A DNA stretch of 5,656 nt from Burkholderiaceae bacterium (lineage in GTDB: Bacteria > Pseudomonadota > Gammaproteobacteria > Burkholderiales > Burkholderiaceae), in assembly GCA_947470165.1 (NCBI GenBank), contig CANISN010000121.1, positions 1-5,656 on the forward strand. The letters are read 5' to 3'. Below, piece by piece: positions 1-5,633 of this stretch. The position numbers and the translations under genes were made by a program. Under the pieces are notes generated by a model that worked only from the letters and a program-made list of their open reading frames with translations, did no database searches and was not told the DNA's origin. How positions within the stretch are numbered: position 1 is the first letter of the stretch; each line of letters starts with the position of its first letter.

Positions 1-93
1 GCTAAGATTTCTGCCAAAGGATTGAAAGATCATCTTGATAGAGAAATCAACGTCTGGGGTCCAGTTATTCGTAAAGCAAACATTCCAGATTAA
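1..93 (+). CDS. Bug/TctC-family tripartite tricarboxylate transporter substrate-binding protein (C-terminal end only)
   Basis: Only the last 30 codons and a TAA stop are present, in frame 1 from the first base; the gene begins outside the window. The tail contains a Trp followed by Gly-Pro-Val-Ile-Arg-Lys and ends in Asn-Ile-Pro-Asp. This fits the usual end of Bug-type (TctC) periplasmic binding proteins, where an amphipathic helix carrying a conserved Trp and a 'vi+kanI' stretch closes the protein. Such proteins capture carboxylates or other small organic solutes in the periplasm for a TctAB-type permease, and Burkholderiales carry many orphan copies. The ligand cannot be inferred from this piece. 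The call rests on about 30 residues, so another binding-protein family is possible but less likely. Confidence 0.75.
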   Translation, partial: AKISAKGLKDHLDREINVWGPVIRKANIPD

Positions 94-108
94 TTTCGGA
101 GTAGTAGT

Positions 109-150
109 CAACAAAAAAGCCAGCAGATCAAATCGCTGGCTTTTTTGTTG
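109..150. terminator. Rho-independent terminator, probably bidirectional
   Basis: A perfect 16-bp inverted repeat (109-124 with 135-150) encloses a 10-base loop, inside which GAT/ATC (126-128 with 132-134) can extend the pairing. The GC core is GCCAGC/GCTGGC, flanked by A6 on one side and T6 on the other, so a U-tract follows the core on either strand. It lies 15 bases after the stop of the substrate-binding protein and about 50 bases past the stop of the convergent minus-strand operon. It can therefore serve both transcription units. Confidence 0.9.
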
Positions 151-201
151 CCTAAAAATTTACTATTACGCTATTGAATTCACTAAATGATTTACTGAAG
201 A

Positions 202-822
202 TTAGCCCGCCCTAAAGAGATAACTCGAGCGCGCTTTCTCGCGACGCTTGATATAGATAGCGCTTAAGGTTGCAAACAAGGCCCAAATAGCCAGGAAGGG
301 GTCTAAGAGATAGTCCCAGAGATTTGCCGATTCATGCCAATGCGATGTCCAAGCAATCATTGCAATAGAAAAGATCCAAACACCTTTGTTCCAAGCAGCA
401 AGGCCACAGAAAGTGGCAAAGAGAATCACTGAAATCAAGAAACCGATAGAGCCGTAGCCCCATGCATACGGGTCAAACATGCCAAAACCCAATGCCAGCG
501 GGTAAAACAGAACAGCAATCAATGCAATTGGCACTTTAAACCCGAGCGGAGTCTTTTTGGCAAAAGGAAGTATCGAGCCCCACAGCAAGAGCATGCTCAC
601 AATACTGAGATCACCGGTGACACCACGGACATAAGCAGATAAGGGAAGCTCAAGAGACATACCAAGCGGCCAGAAGAATAGGTTACCCAATAGTAAGGCT
701 AAAGCTAAGCGAGCAAAAATTGGAATCTCTATTGAGAATACCTTTTGCAAAAGAATAATTAACACTACCGCACAAGTAAGTGACATTTCTAGAAGTGCAA
801 TGGTTTGCAAATATGGATTCAT
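202..822 (-). CDS. Polytopic inner-membrane protein of unknown function, last gene of glycosyltransferase-sialidase operon
   Basis: I do not recognise this 206-residue protein. It is strongly hydrophobic, with about six or seven membrane segments by eye: roughly 8-26, 34-52, 70-87, 95-115, 122-143, 146-160 and 170-190. It ends in a basic tail (KRREKAR, about 192-198), which probably faces the cytoplasm. Polar or charged residues near membrane edges that could matter are D117-P-Y-A-W-G-Y in mid-protein, H161-W-H-E between the last two helices, and D170 and D174. The ATG at 822 overlaps the stop of the sialidase-like gene as ATGA. An AAGGAA Shine-Dalgarno lies 8 bases upstream, so translation is probably coupled. 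The gene order suggests a role with the membrane glycosyltransferase and the sialidase-like protein, such as carrier handling, acceptor presentation or complex assembly. That role is inferred from context only. The reading frame is well supported; the function is not. Confidence 0.85.
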   Translation of the reverse strand: MNPYLQTIALLEMSLTCAVVLIILLQKVFSIEIPIFARLALALLLGNLFFWPLGMSLELPLSAYVRGVTGDLSIVSMLLLWGSILPFAKKTPLGFKVPIALIAVLFYPLALGFGMFDPYAWGYGSIGFLISVILFATFCGLAAWNKGVWIFSIAMIAWTSHWHESANLWDYLLDPFLAIWALFATLSAIYIKRREKARSSYLFRAG

Positions 823-2069
823 CGTTGTGATTCCTTTTCTTTCAGACTGCTTGCTGAATACTTAAACCAAGCTGCTGGGAAGTAAATATGCTTAATTTTT
901 TTTCTATCCCAGGTATAGGTAAGATGGGCATCATCACCATTAGATGAAATTAAAAATGGGTAAGAAAATTCTCGACGCAGACCATTGACTAAAGAGGCAT
1001 CATCCTCGATTACCTGTATTACCTGCCATCGCTGAGAGTGAGGCTCCTGCATTACCATCACTAAGCGATGGCGCCCTACTTCAATATTATTGAGCACCAT
1101 CAATTTCATACCATTAGCTAAAGTCAGTGCAGCAAGCGCTGCATTTGGATTTGGAATCTCTAGATCTTTTGCAGTAGTCCAAGACTGCCCAGCATCCTTG
1201 GTTTCACTAACTGGAATTTGCTTTACTTGAGAGCTAGATCGTGTCTGACGAAAGAATGCACCTACATCCTGCGCACTATCCACAAATACCACTGGCTGAA
1301 TCGCGCCTCTACCAGCACTCATGCGACGTTTATCAATCACCCGGTTCTCTTCAATCCTGAGGAGCTCACCAAAGCGACCAATCCACTCGTGATATGCCGG
1401 CAAACCCAATCGTCCATCAGTAAAAGAAATAGCGGGCGACTTAACTAAGGTGCTCATATTAGTCAATGGGGAGCTAATTAAGCGCTGTGGCTGACCCCAA
1501 GTGAGCCCCTCGTCATCAGAAATCACAGAAGAAATTGAGCTACCTGCCCAACCCCCAATAGATACGGTTACGAAAAATAATTGGAGACGGCCATCGGCCA
1601 TTCTTGCTGGAACGGGATTGCCTAATTTCGCAATGTAACGGGATAAACCTTTTTCTGCGCGGACTCGATCCATCACCACCGTTGGAGTACTCCATCTTGA
1701 AGTCTGCGAATCAAAGACAGCTGTATTGATTACTACATCCGGCGCACCCTCTCTACTACCCGCAAACCAGAAGGCCCTGACTGCGCCGTTTTTCAGGGAA
1801 ATTAAGGATGCGGCATGTACTGAGGGTGCGCTTGTATCTGGCAGCCAATCCATACGCAGGCTTGGCTGAGCAGTTTTTACTAGCCCAGTATTTTTAAGCT
1901 CCTTCACTGACTTACCGACTTCTGTTAAATTCCGTGACTGCTCAGATCTAGCAATTCCTTCGACTGAATGAGCAACTTGAAATGGCGCCCACACTGGGCG
2001 ACGATCAATATGGAGATAAGCTAATATTGAGGCGAGCAATAAGAAACAAAAGGTAAGCAGACGGCTCAT
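819..2069 (-). CDS. Predicted sialidase (BNR/Asp-box, COG4692-like), N-terminally anchored or secreted
   Basis: This 416-residue protein has a hydrophobic segment at about 4-20 (signal peptide or signal anchor, no lipobox), a linker of about 45 residues, then a beta-propeller-like domain from about 70 to 410. Numbering is from the ATG at 2069. Asp boxes are at 184-191 (S-D-D-E-G-L-T-W) and 290-297 (T-K-D-A-G-Q-S-W). Other stretches fit the predicted-neuraminidase family: H85-A-A-S, R106-E-G-A-P-D111, G150-N-P-V, Y226-H-E, N307-P-N, E367-F-S-Y-P and Y385-T-W-D-R. I see no classical FRIP motif. Family members are predicted to hydrolyse terminal sialic-acid-like sugars, but the real substrate is open. 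A TTG at 2075 would add two residues, but AAGGA at 2079-2083 sits 9 bases from the ATG and only 3 from the TTG. The ATG also makes an ATGA overlap with the upstream glycosyltransferase gene. Family assignment is good; enzymatic activity is inferred. Confidence 0.85.
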   Translation of the reverse strand: MSRLLTFCFLLLASILAYLHIDRRPVWAPFQVAHSVEGIARSEQSRNLTEVGKSVKELKNTGLVKTAQPSLRMDWLPDTSAPSVHAASLISLKNGAVRAFWFAGSREGAPDVVINTAVFDSQTSRWSTPTVVMDRVRAEKGLSRYIAKLGNPVPARMADGRLQLFFVTVSIGGWAGSSISSVISDDEGLTWGQPQRLISSPLTNMSTLVKSPAISFTDGRLGLPAYHEWIGRFGELLRIEENRVIDKRRMSAGRGAIQPVVFVDSAQDVGAFFRQTRSSSQVKQIPVSETKDAGQSWTTAKDLEIPNPNAALAALTLANGMKLMVLNNIEVGRHRLVMVMQEPHSQRWQVIQVIEDDASLVNGLRREFSYPFLISSNGDDAHLTYTWDRKKIKHIYFPAAWFKYSASSLKEKESQR

Positions 2070-3793
2070 CGACAAGCATCCTTTCCTGCCAAGGGTAGCG
2101 TCATTTTTGCAGGGGTAGAAATTAGATACTCATTCACAAACAGGTGTTCTCCAATATGACCCGTGAGTATCGCCGCAATCTCTGTATCTGAATGACGAGC
2201 TTTCATCTCCATGCGTTTACCAACAATCTTGCAAGATTCGCATAGCACAGGCTCTGTGCCTATCGGTGACTGCACAGCCACCAAGGGATAGGTATTACTC
2301 AGTAAATTAATTTGACTAGCATCTTTTGCAAGATAGCCATGCAATATTGCACCCGGTAGTAAAAGTCGATACTCCTCATCTTTGGCGCGATAGTCGCAAG
2401 GTACCCAAACATCTTGCCCTGCTACGCCTTGGATAGTCGATTGTTGATATCGACCTAAGGAAGCCTCTAGGGGCGACAGACTGCTAGTGAGAGCGCAATA
2501 ACAAAAAAAGCACCCAGCCAAGGCTAAGGTCTTACAACGAGCTGAATTGAATAGCCCTAACAATACTAGAGCAATGGAGGCACTCATGAGACCCCAATGC
2601 CATAAGGAGTAACTCCAAATACCTGGCTTACCTAAGAAGCTCGATAACTGTAAATTTCCACCAACCCAAGTTAATGCGGCGAGCAATATTAATTGCAAGA
2701 CTAATGCAATCCGAAATCCCCATAAGGGCAGCCGATCCCAGTACAAGGCAATCAAGGTGGCTAATGCTGGCATCACTGGCAGCAAGTAGCGACCAGAGCG
2801 TTGGCTCGGCATACTAAATATGATGAAGAAAGCTAAAGCGAGTAGTAATAGCAAGCTCTCTTCTAGGGAAATAAAGCGCCGCTCTCGCCAGCTCTGCAGC
2901 AAAGCAGAAATCAATACAAAAGTGAATAGACCTGCATTAGCCAGCGTCGTTAAAGCCAACATCCAAATACTGTCGCCGCCACGCACTAAATCTAAAAAAT
3001 AGTTGGAGCTACGCGCTTCAAACTTGCCTGCATTTTCACCAAGAACAAATTCTTTCCAAACTGCCTCCGGAAATGGATCTAGAACAAACCAGAGTGCGAA
3101 CATACCCAAGGCTAAAACAGCGATCAATAGTACTTTGTACAAGTCTTGCATCAAGACTTGCGGAAGACTCCACTCACGCCAGCGCCAATAAAATAATCCT
3201 AATGCTAATGAAGCTGGAACGATGTAAGCAAAGGACTTCGATAACAAAGCCATACCAAAGCAGACGCCTGCCAATAATGGGAAAAGTAGTTTGGAATCAA
3301 AAGCAGCCCTACCCCAATATAGAAGTGCAAAAAATGGCAGGCTTAGCCAAAATACTTCCGGGGGATCGGTCAGAAACGGGCGACCGTAGCGATAAGTTGC
3401 AAAAAAGGAGAGCCATACTAAAGCTGCTAGTAAACCAGTCTGTTTTTTGCCACTAAAACGAGTCACCGCCAGAAATAAGAAAAAAGCAGTTAAGCCGGTA
3501 TATAAAACACTCGGCCAACGCAGCGCGAGTAGCGTCCAATCACTGCCCCACCCAGTACTGGCAATACCTTCCCAAAATACTAAAGGGGGCTTGGTATTTT
3601 TGATGCCATCCATCTCCGATTGCAAGGGTAACCATGCTCCTGCATCAGCAGTCATGCGAACAATATGCATGTATGGATATTCATCCCCATTTTTGGGGGC
3701 AAAGCGACTATCCAAACCATACAGATAGGTAAATACACCTAGAAGCAGGATAAAGATAGCGCTGCGGTAGGTAAAAGTGCCTCGCATATCCAT
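2066..3793 (-). CDS. GT39/ArnT-like polyprenyl-phosphate-dependent membrane glycosyltransferase
   Basis: This is a 575-residue GT-C fold protein of the ArnT/PMT type. It should transfer a sugar from an undecaprenyl-phosphate carrier to an acceptor at the periplasmic face of the inner membrane. TM1 is about 10-26. The first periplasmic loop carries D37-E38, the expected catalytic acidic pair, then K68-P-P-L, the usual GT39 loop motif. R138-P-F-L-T-D143 matches the next conserved R..xxD block, and R332-S-G-R-Y-L-L-P339 leads into a conserved helix. About eleven or twelve hydrophobic segments extend to about 436, followed by a soluble periplasmic domain of about 135 residues (about 440-575) with a C518-x-x-C521 pair. 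The length fits bacterial ArnT-like enzymes. The sugar and acceptor cannot be read; lipid A modification with aminoarabinose is not implied. It heads the operon and its TGA overlaps the ATG of the sialidase-like gene. No clear Shine-Dalgarno precedes the ATG at 3793. A second ATG at 3787 may be the true start because a good promoter ends only a few bases upstream. Confidence 0.88.
   Translation of the reverse strand: MDMRGTFTYRSAIFILLLGVFTYLYGLDSRFAPKNGDEYPYMHIVRMTADAGAWLPLQSEMDGIKNTKPPLVFWEGIASTGWGSDWTLLALRWPSVLYTGLTAFFLFLAVTRFSGKKQTGLLAALVWLSFFATYRYGRPFLTDPPEVFWLSLPFFALLYWGRAAFDSKLLFPLLAGVCFGMALLSKSFAYIVPASLALGLFYWRWREWSLPQVLMQDLYKVLLIAVLALGMFALWFVLDPFPEAVWKEFVLGENAGKFEARSSNYFLDLVRGGDSIWMLALTTLANAGLFTFVLISALLQSWRERRFISLEESLLLLLALAFFIIFSMPSQRSGRYLLPVMPALATLIALYWDRLPLWGFRIALVLQLILLAALTWVGGNLQLSSFLGKPGIWSYSLWHWGLMSASIALVLLGLFNSARCKTLALAGCFFCYCALTSSLSPLEASLGRYQQSTIQGVAGQDVWVPCDYRAKDEEYRLLLPGAILHGYLAKDASQINLLSNTYPLVAVQSPIGTEPVLCESCKIVGKRMEMKARHSDTEIAAILTGHIGEHLFVNEYLISTPAKMTLPLAGKDACR
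2079..2083 (-). promoter_or_regulatory. Shine-Dalgarno deciding the sialidase-like gene start
   Basis: On the minus strand AAGGA, within a longer AGGAAAGGA, ends 9 bases before the ATG at 2069 but only 3 bases before the in-frame TTG at 2075. The site lies inside the end of the glycosyltransferase gene. It favours the ATG start and fits re-initiation after termination at the overlapping TGA. Confidence 0.6.
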
Positions 3794-3795
3794 AG

Positions 3796-3824
3796 TTTAT
3801 AGGTCTTGATAGCGAAATCGTAAA
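3796..3824 (-). promoter_or_regulatory. Candidate sigma-70 promoter for the glycosyltransferase-sialidase operon
   Basis: On the minus strand, a -35 box TTTACG (3824-3819) and a -10 box TATAAA (3801-3796) are separated by exactly 17 bases. They match the consensus at 4/6 and 5/6 positions. Transcription would start at about 3788-3790. That lies inside or just after the ATG at 3793 and at most a few bases before the second in-frame ATG at 3787, which points to a leaderless or nearly leaderless mRNA. An A7 run at 3850-3844 lies upstream and could add an AT-rich UP-like contact. The call is from pattern only. Confidence 0.5.
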
Positions 3825-3921
3825 CCTTGGATCCAAACTACCCTTTTTTTACTCTAAACATATTGAAAATCAGTCTAAGTAAAAACACCAATCTTGAGCG
3901 CACTTGATTAATATAGAGCCA

Positions 3922-3939
3922 TTAAGTATTGCCCCTTAA
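3922..3939. repeat. Short inverted repeat upstream of fccA (possible operator)
   Basis: TTAAG at 3922-3926 and CTTAA at 3935-3939 form a 5-bp inverted repeat with an 8-base spacer, 32 bases before the fccA ATG. The geometry would suit a dimeric helix-turn-helix regulator, but arms this short occur by chance. I could not find a convincing -35/-10 pair for fccAB in 3794-3970. The best weak option is TTGATT (3904-3909) with TATTGC (3927-3932) at a spacing of 17, which would place this repeat over the -10 region. Confidence 0.2.
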
Positions 3940-3957
3940 AACAGCTTTATGTAAGAC

Positions 3958-3961
3958 GGAG
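3958..3961 (+). promoter_or_regulatory. Shine-Dalgarno fixing the fccA start
   Basis: GGAG lies 9 bases before the ATG at 3971. An in-frame TTG at 3929 would add 14 mostly polar residues in front of the signal peptide and would put the basic MRVKYLK start in the interior. The ATG at 3971 is therefore the better start. Confidence 0.65.
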
Positions 3962-3970
3962 ACTATTCCT

Positions 3971-4300
3971 ATGCGAGTGAAGTATTTAAAACCAATAGTT
4001 GTGGTAAGTGTTTTGCTTGGCCTAAGCCAATGGAGCGCACTCAGCGCTGCACAAACTGCCGACCAACTTTATAAACGCGGTTTAGCGGCAACATGCGCTA
4101 ACTGTCATGGGACAGATGGCAAAGGAGTAGTTGATGCCGGAATGCCCCTAATTAACAACCTCACTAGCGAGCAAATGTTGGGGAAATTAAAGGCATATAA
4201 ATCTGGGGCTTTAGAGGGCACCATCATGCCGCAAATCGCCAAAGGCTATACGGACGAACAACTCATCACTATTGCCAATCAACTTGGCAAAAAACAATAA
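3971..4300 (+). CDS. fccA: Flavocytochrome c sulfide dehydrogenase, monoheme cytochrome c subunit
   Basis: This is a 109-residue class I cytochrome c. A Sec signal peptide (basic MRVKYLK, hydrophobic core at about 8-24) probably ends after A27 in a S-A-A context, giving a mature protein of about 82 residues. C42-A-N-C45-H46 is the single haem c attachment site with its His ligand. M86, in T-I-M-P, is the likely sixth ligand, while M58 is the less likely alternative. The protein accepts electrons from the flavoprotein encoded 9 bases downstream and passes them on in the periplasm. Haem attachment would need the host cytochrome c maturation system. Some FccA proteins carry two haems in a chain about twice this long; this is the short monoheme form. 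On its own it would only be called a c553-type cytochrome. The subunit assignment depends on the adjacent fccB, which is convincing. Confidence 0.9.
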   Translation: MRVKYLKPIVVVSVLLGLSQWSALSAAQTADQLYKRGLAATCANCHGTDGKGVVDAGMPLINNLTSEQMLGKLKAYKSGALEGTIMPQIAKGYTDEQLITIANQLGKKQ

Positions 4301-4305
4301 GGAGG
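4298..4305 (+). promoter_or_regulatory. Strong Shine-Dalgarno of fccB overlapping the fccA stop
   Basis: TAAGGAGG is a full match to the anti-Shine-Dalgarno core. It includes the TAA stop of fccA and lies 4 bases before the fccB ATG at 4310. The arrangement suits coupled, roughly matched synthesis of the two subunits, and the site is stronger than the one in front of fccA. Confidence 0.8.
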
Positions 4306-4309
4306 CGTC

Positions 4310-5587
4310 ATGGATCGTCGACATTTTATAGGTCAGAGCGCTGCAGCAGTCGGTTTACTTGCCGGGCTTTCAAGCCAAACAAAAGCAGCTAATTTACAAA
4401 AAGCAGAAATCTTGGTAATTGGTGGTGGATATGGTGGTGCCACTGCCGCCAAATATTTACGCATGTTCTCCAACAATACTGCTCGAGTTACTCTGATTGA
4501 GCCAAACACCTCTTTTATTTCCTGCCCAATGTCCAATCTAGTAGTTGGAGGCTCGCGTACCATTGCAGAAATTACCTCGCCATACGACACTCTTAGCAAG
4601 CGTCATGGCATTAAGATTATTAAGGACAGCGTAGCGAGTATTGATGCCGATAAAAAAACGGTAACACTCGCCTCTGGCAAGACTTTACGTTATGACAAAG
4701 CAATCGTATCTCCTGGTGTGTCAATGAACATGAGTACGGTGGAAGGACTTGCACAAGCTAACAAGGACGGAGTTACTCTGCAGGCCTGGAAAGCAGGGCC
4801 AGAAACCGTCACCCTTCATAAACAAATCGCTGCTATGCGTGAAGGTGGTACTTTTGCCATCAGCATTCCGGAGGCTCCTTATCGTTGCCCTCCAGGACCT
4901 TACGAGCGTGCGTGCCAAGTGGCTAATTACCTTAAGCAACATAACCCCAAAGGTAAGGTACTAGTTTTAGATGCAAACCAAGATGTGGTGTCTAAGGGGG
5001 CCTTGTTCAAGAAAGTGTGGGCAGAGCAGTATGCTGGCATGATTGAGTACCGCCCAAAGAGCAATGTCATTGGCGTGGATGCCAAAAACAAAACTTTGAA
5101 ACTTGAAGTAGAGGATGACATAAAGGCTGATGTTCTCAATATCTTGCCACAAATGGCTGCTGGTGAAATCGCTATCAAAGCCGGATTGGCAAACGCTAAT
5201 GGTCGCTGGGCGAATGTCAATTTCCTGAACTTTGAATCGACCGCCCGCAAAGATATTCACGTGCTGGGTGACGCGATTCAAGTTGCGCCATTAATGCCCA
5301 AGTCTGGCCACATGGCTAATCAGCATGCCAAAGTAGCAGCGGCAGCGATCGTTGCAGAGCTGAGTGGCTGGGAAATCAATCCGGCCCCCGTTCTCACGAA
5401 CACCTGCTACAGCTTTGTGAATAATCGAGAGGTGGTGCACGTTGCTAGCGTTCATCAATACAACGCGGCTGAGAAAACCTTTAAAACTGTTCCAGGTTCT
5501 GGAGGTTTATCACCTGCACCTTCGATTCTTGAGGGTATTTATGCTTGGGGTTGGGCTCACAATATCTGGGCTGATAGCCTTGGATAA
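4310..5587 (+). CDS. fccB: Flavocytochrome c sulfide dehydrogenase, flavoprotein subunit (FccB/SoxF)
   Basis: This 425-residue periplasmic FAD enzyme oxidises sulfide to sulfur or polysulfide and reduces the FccA haem. It begins with a Tat signal, R3-R-H-F-I followed by a hydrophobic stretch at about 11-20, with likely cleavage near A27. The FAD-binding dinucleotide fold follows: G38-G-G-Y-G-G43, the acidic strand end E64-P-N, and a late G320-D-A for the second flavin contact. C72 in S-C-P-M-S-N occupies the position of the cysteine bound covalently to FAD 8-alpha-methyl in Allochromatium FccB. C193 (in R-C-P-P-G-P-Y-E-R) and C366 (in N-T-C-Y-S) match its redox-active disulfide, so all key residues are present. 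The C-terminal part, about 355-425, is the FCSD flavin-binding domain and ends with aromatic-rich W-G-W-A-H-N. The length is normal and the frame intact. Sulfide:quinone reductase is a related alternative, but the Tat signal, C72 and adjacent cytochrome favour FccB. Confidence 0.95.
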   Translation: MDRRHFIGQSAAAVGLLAGLSSQTKAANLQKAEILVIGGGYGGATAAKYLRMFSNNTARVTLIEPNTSFISCPMSNLVVGGSRTIAEITSPYDTLSKRHGIKIIKDSVASIDADKKTVTLASGKTLRYDKAIVSPGVSMNMSTVEGLAQANKDGVTLQAWKAGPETVTLHKQIAAMREGGTFAISIPEAPYRCPPGPYERACQVANYLKQHNPKGKVLVLDANQDVVSKGALFKKVWAEQYAGMIEYRPKSNVIGVDAKNKTLKLEVEDDIKADVLNILPQMAAGEIAIKAGLANANGRWANVNFLNFESTARKDIHVLGDAIQVAPLMPKSGHMANQHAKVAAAAIVAELSGWEINPAPVLTNTCYSFVNNREVVHVASVHQYNAAEKTFKTVPGSGGLSPAPSILEGIYAWGWAHNIWADSLG

Positions 5588-5601
5588 CCGTATTTTCTCC
5601 G

Positions 5602-5633
5602 ATTATAAAAGAGGCTTCGGCCTCTTTTATAAT
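5602..5633 (+). terminator. Rho-independent terminator of the fccAB operon
   Basis: A perfect 14-bp stem (5602-5615 with 5620-5633) is closed by a TTCG loop flanked by C and G, the unusually stable cUUCGg tetraloop. The core GAGGC/GCCTC is followed by T4 and an AT-rich stretch that forms the lower stem. It starts 14 bases after the fccB stop. The stem is symmetrical and could also stop transcripts arriving from the right. Confidence 0.9.

Noticed and set aside
1218..1448. Plus-strand open frame of 76 codons
   Set aside because: It is antisense to the sialidase-like gene, whose motifs run on both sides of this stretch. It has no domain and no operon context.
3073..3456. Plus-strand open frame of 127 codons
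   Set aside because: It lies entirely antisense to the well-supported GT39 gene, overlaps other spurious frames, has no recognisable domain, and its composition (rich in Arg, Lys, Gln and Ser) is typical of an antisense shadow.
3827..3836. Perfect 10-bp palindrome TTGGATCCAA just upstream of the -35 box of the GT39 promoter
   Set aside because: Its centre, near -42, would suit an activator site, but a single 10-bp palindrome in a 177-base AT-rich gap is not significant without conservation.
3863..3917. TTGAAA, TTGAGC and TATAGA hexamers as an fccAB promoter
   Set aside because: No pairing gives a 16-18 base spacer with two acceptable boxes. TTGAGC to TATAGA is only 12 bases apart.
4927..5281. 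Two overlapping minus-strand open frames inside fccB
   Set aside because: Both are antisense to conserved FccB sequence, they contradict each other, and neither shows a recognisable protein.
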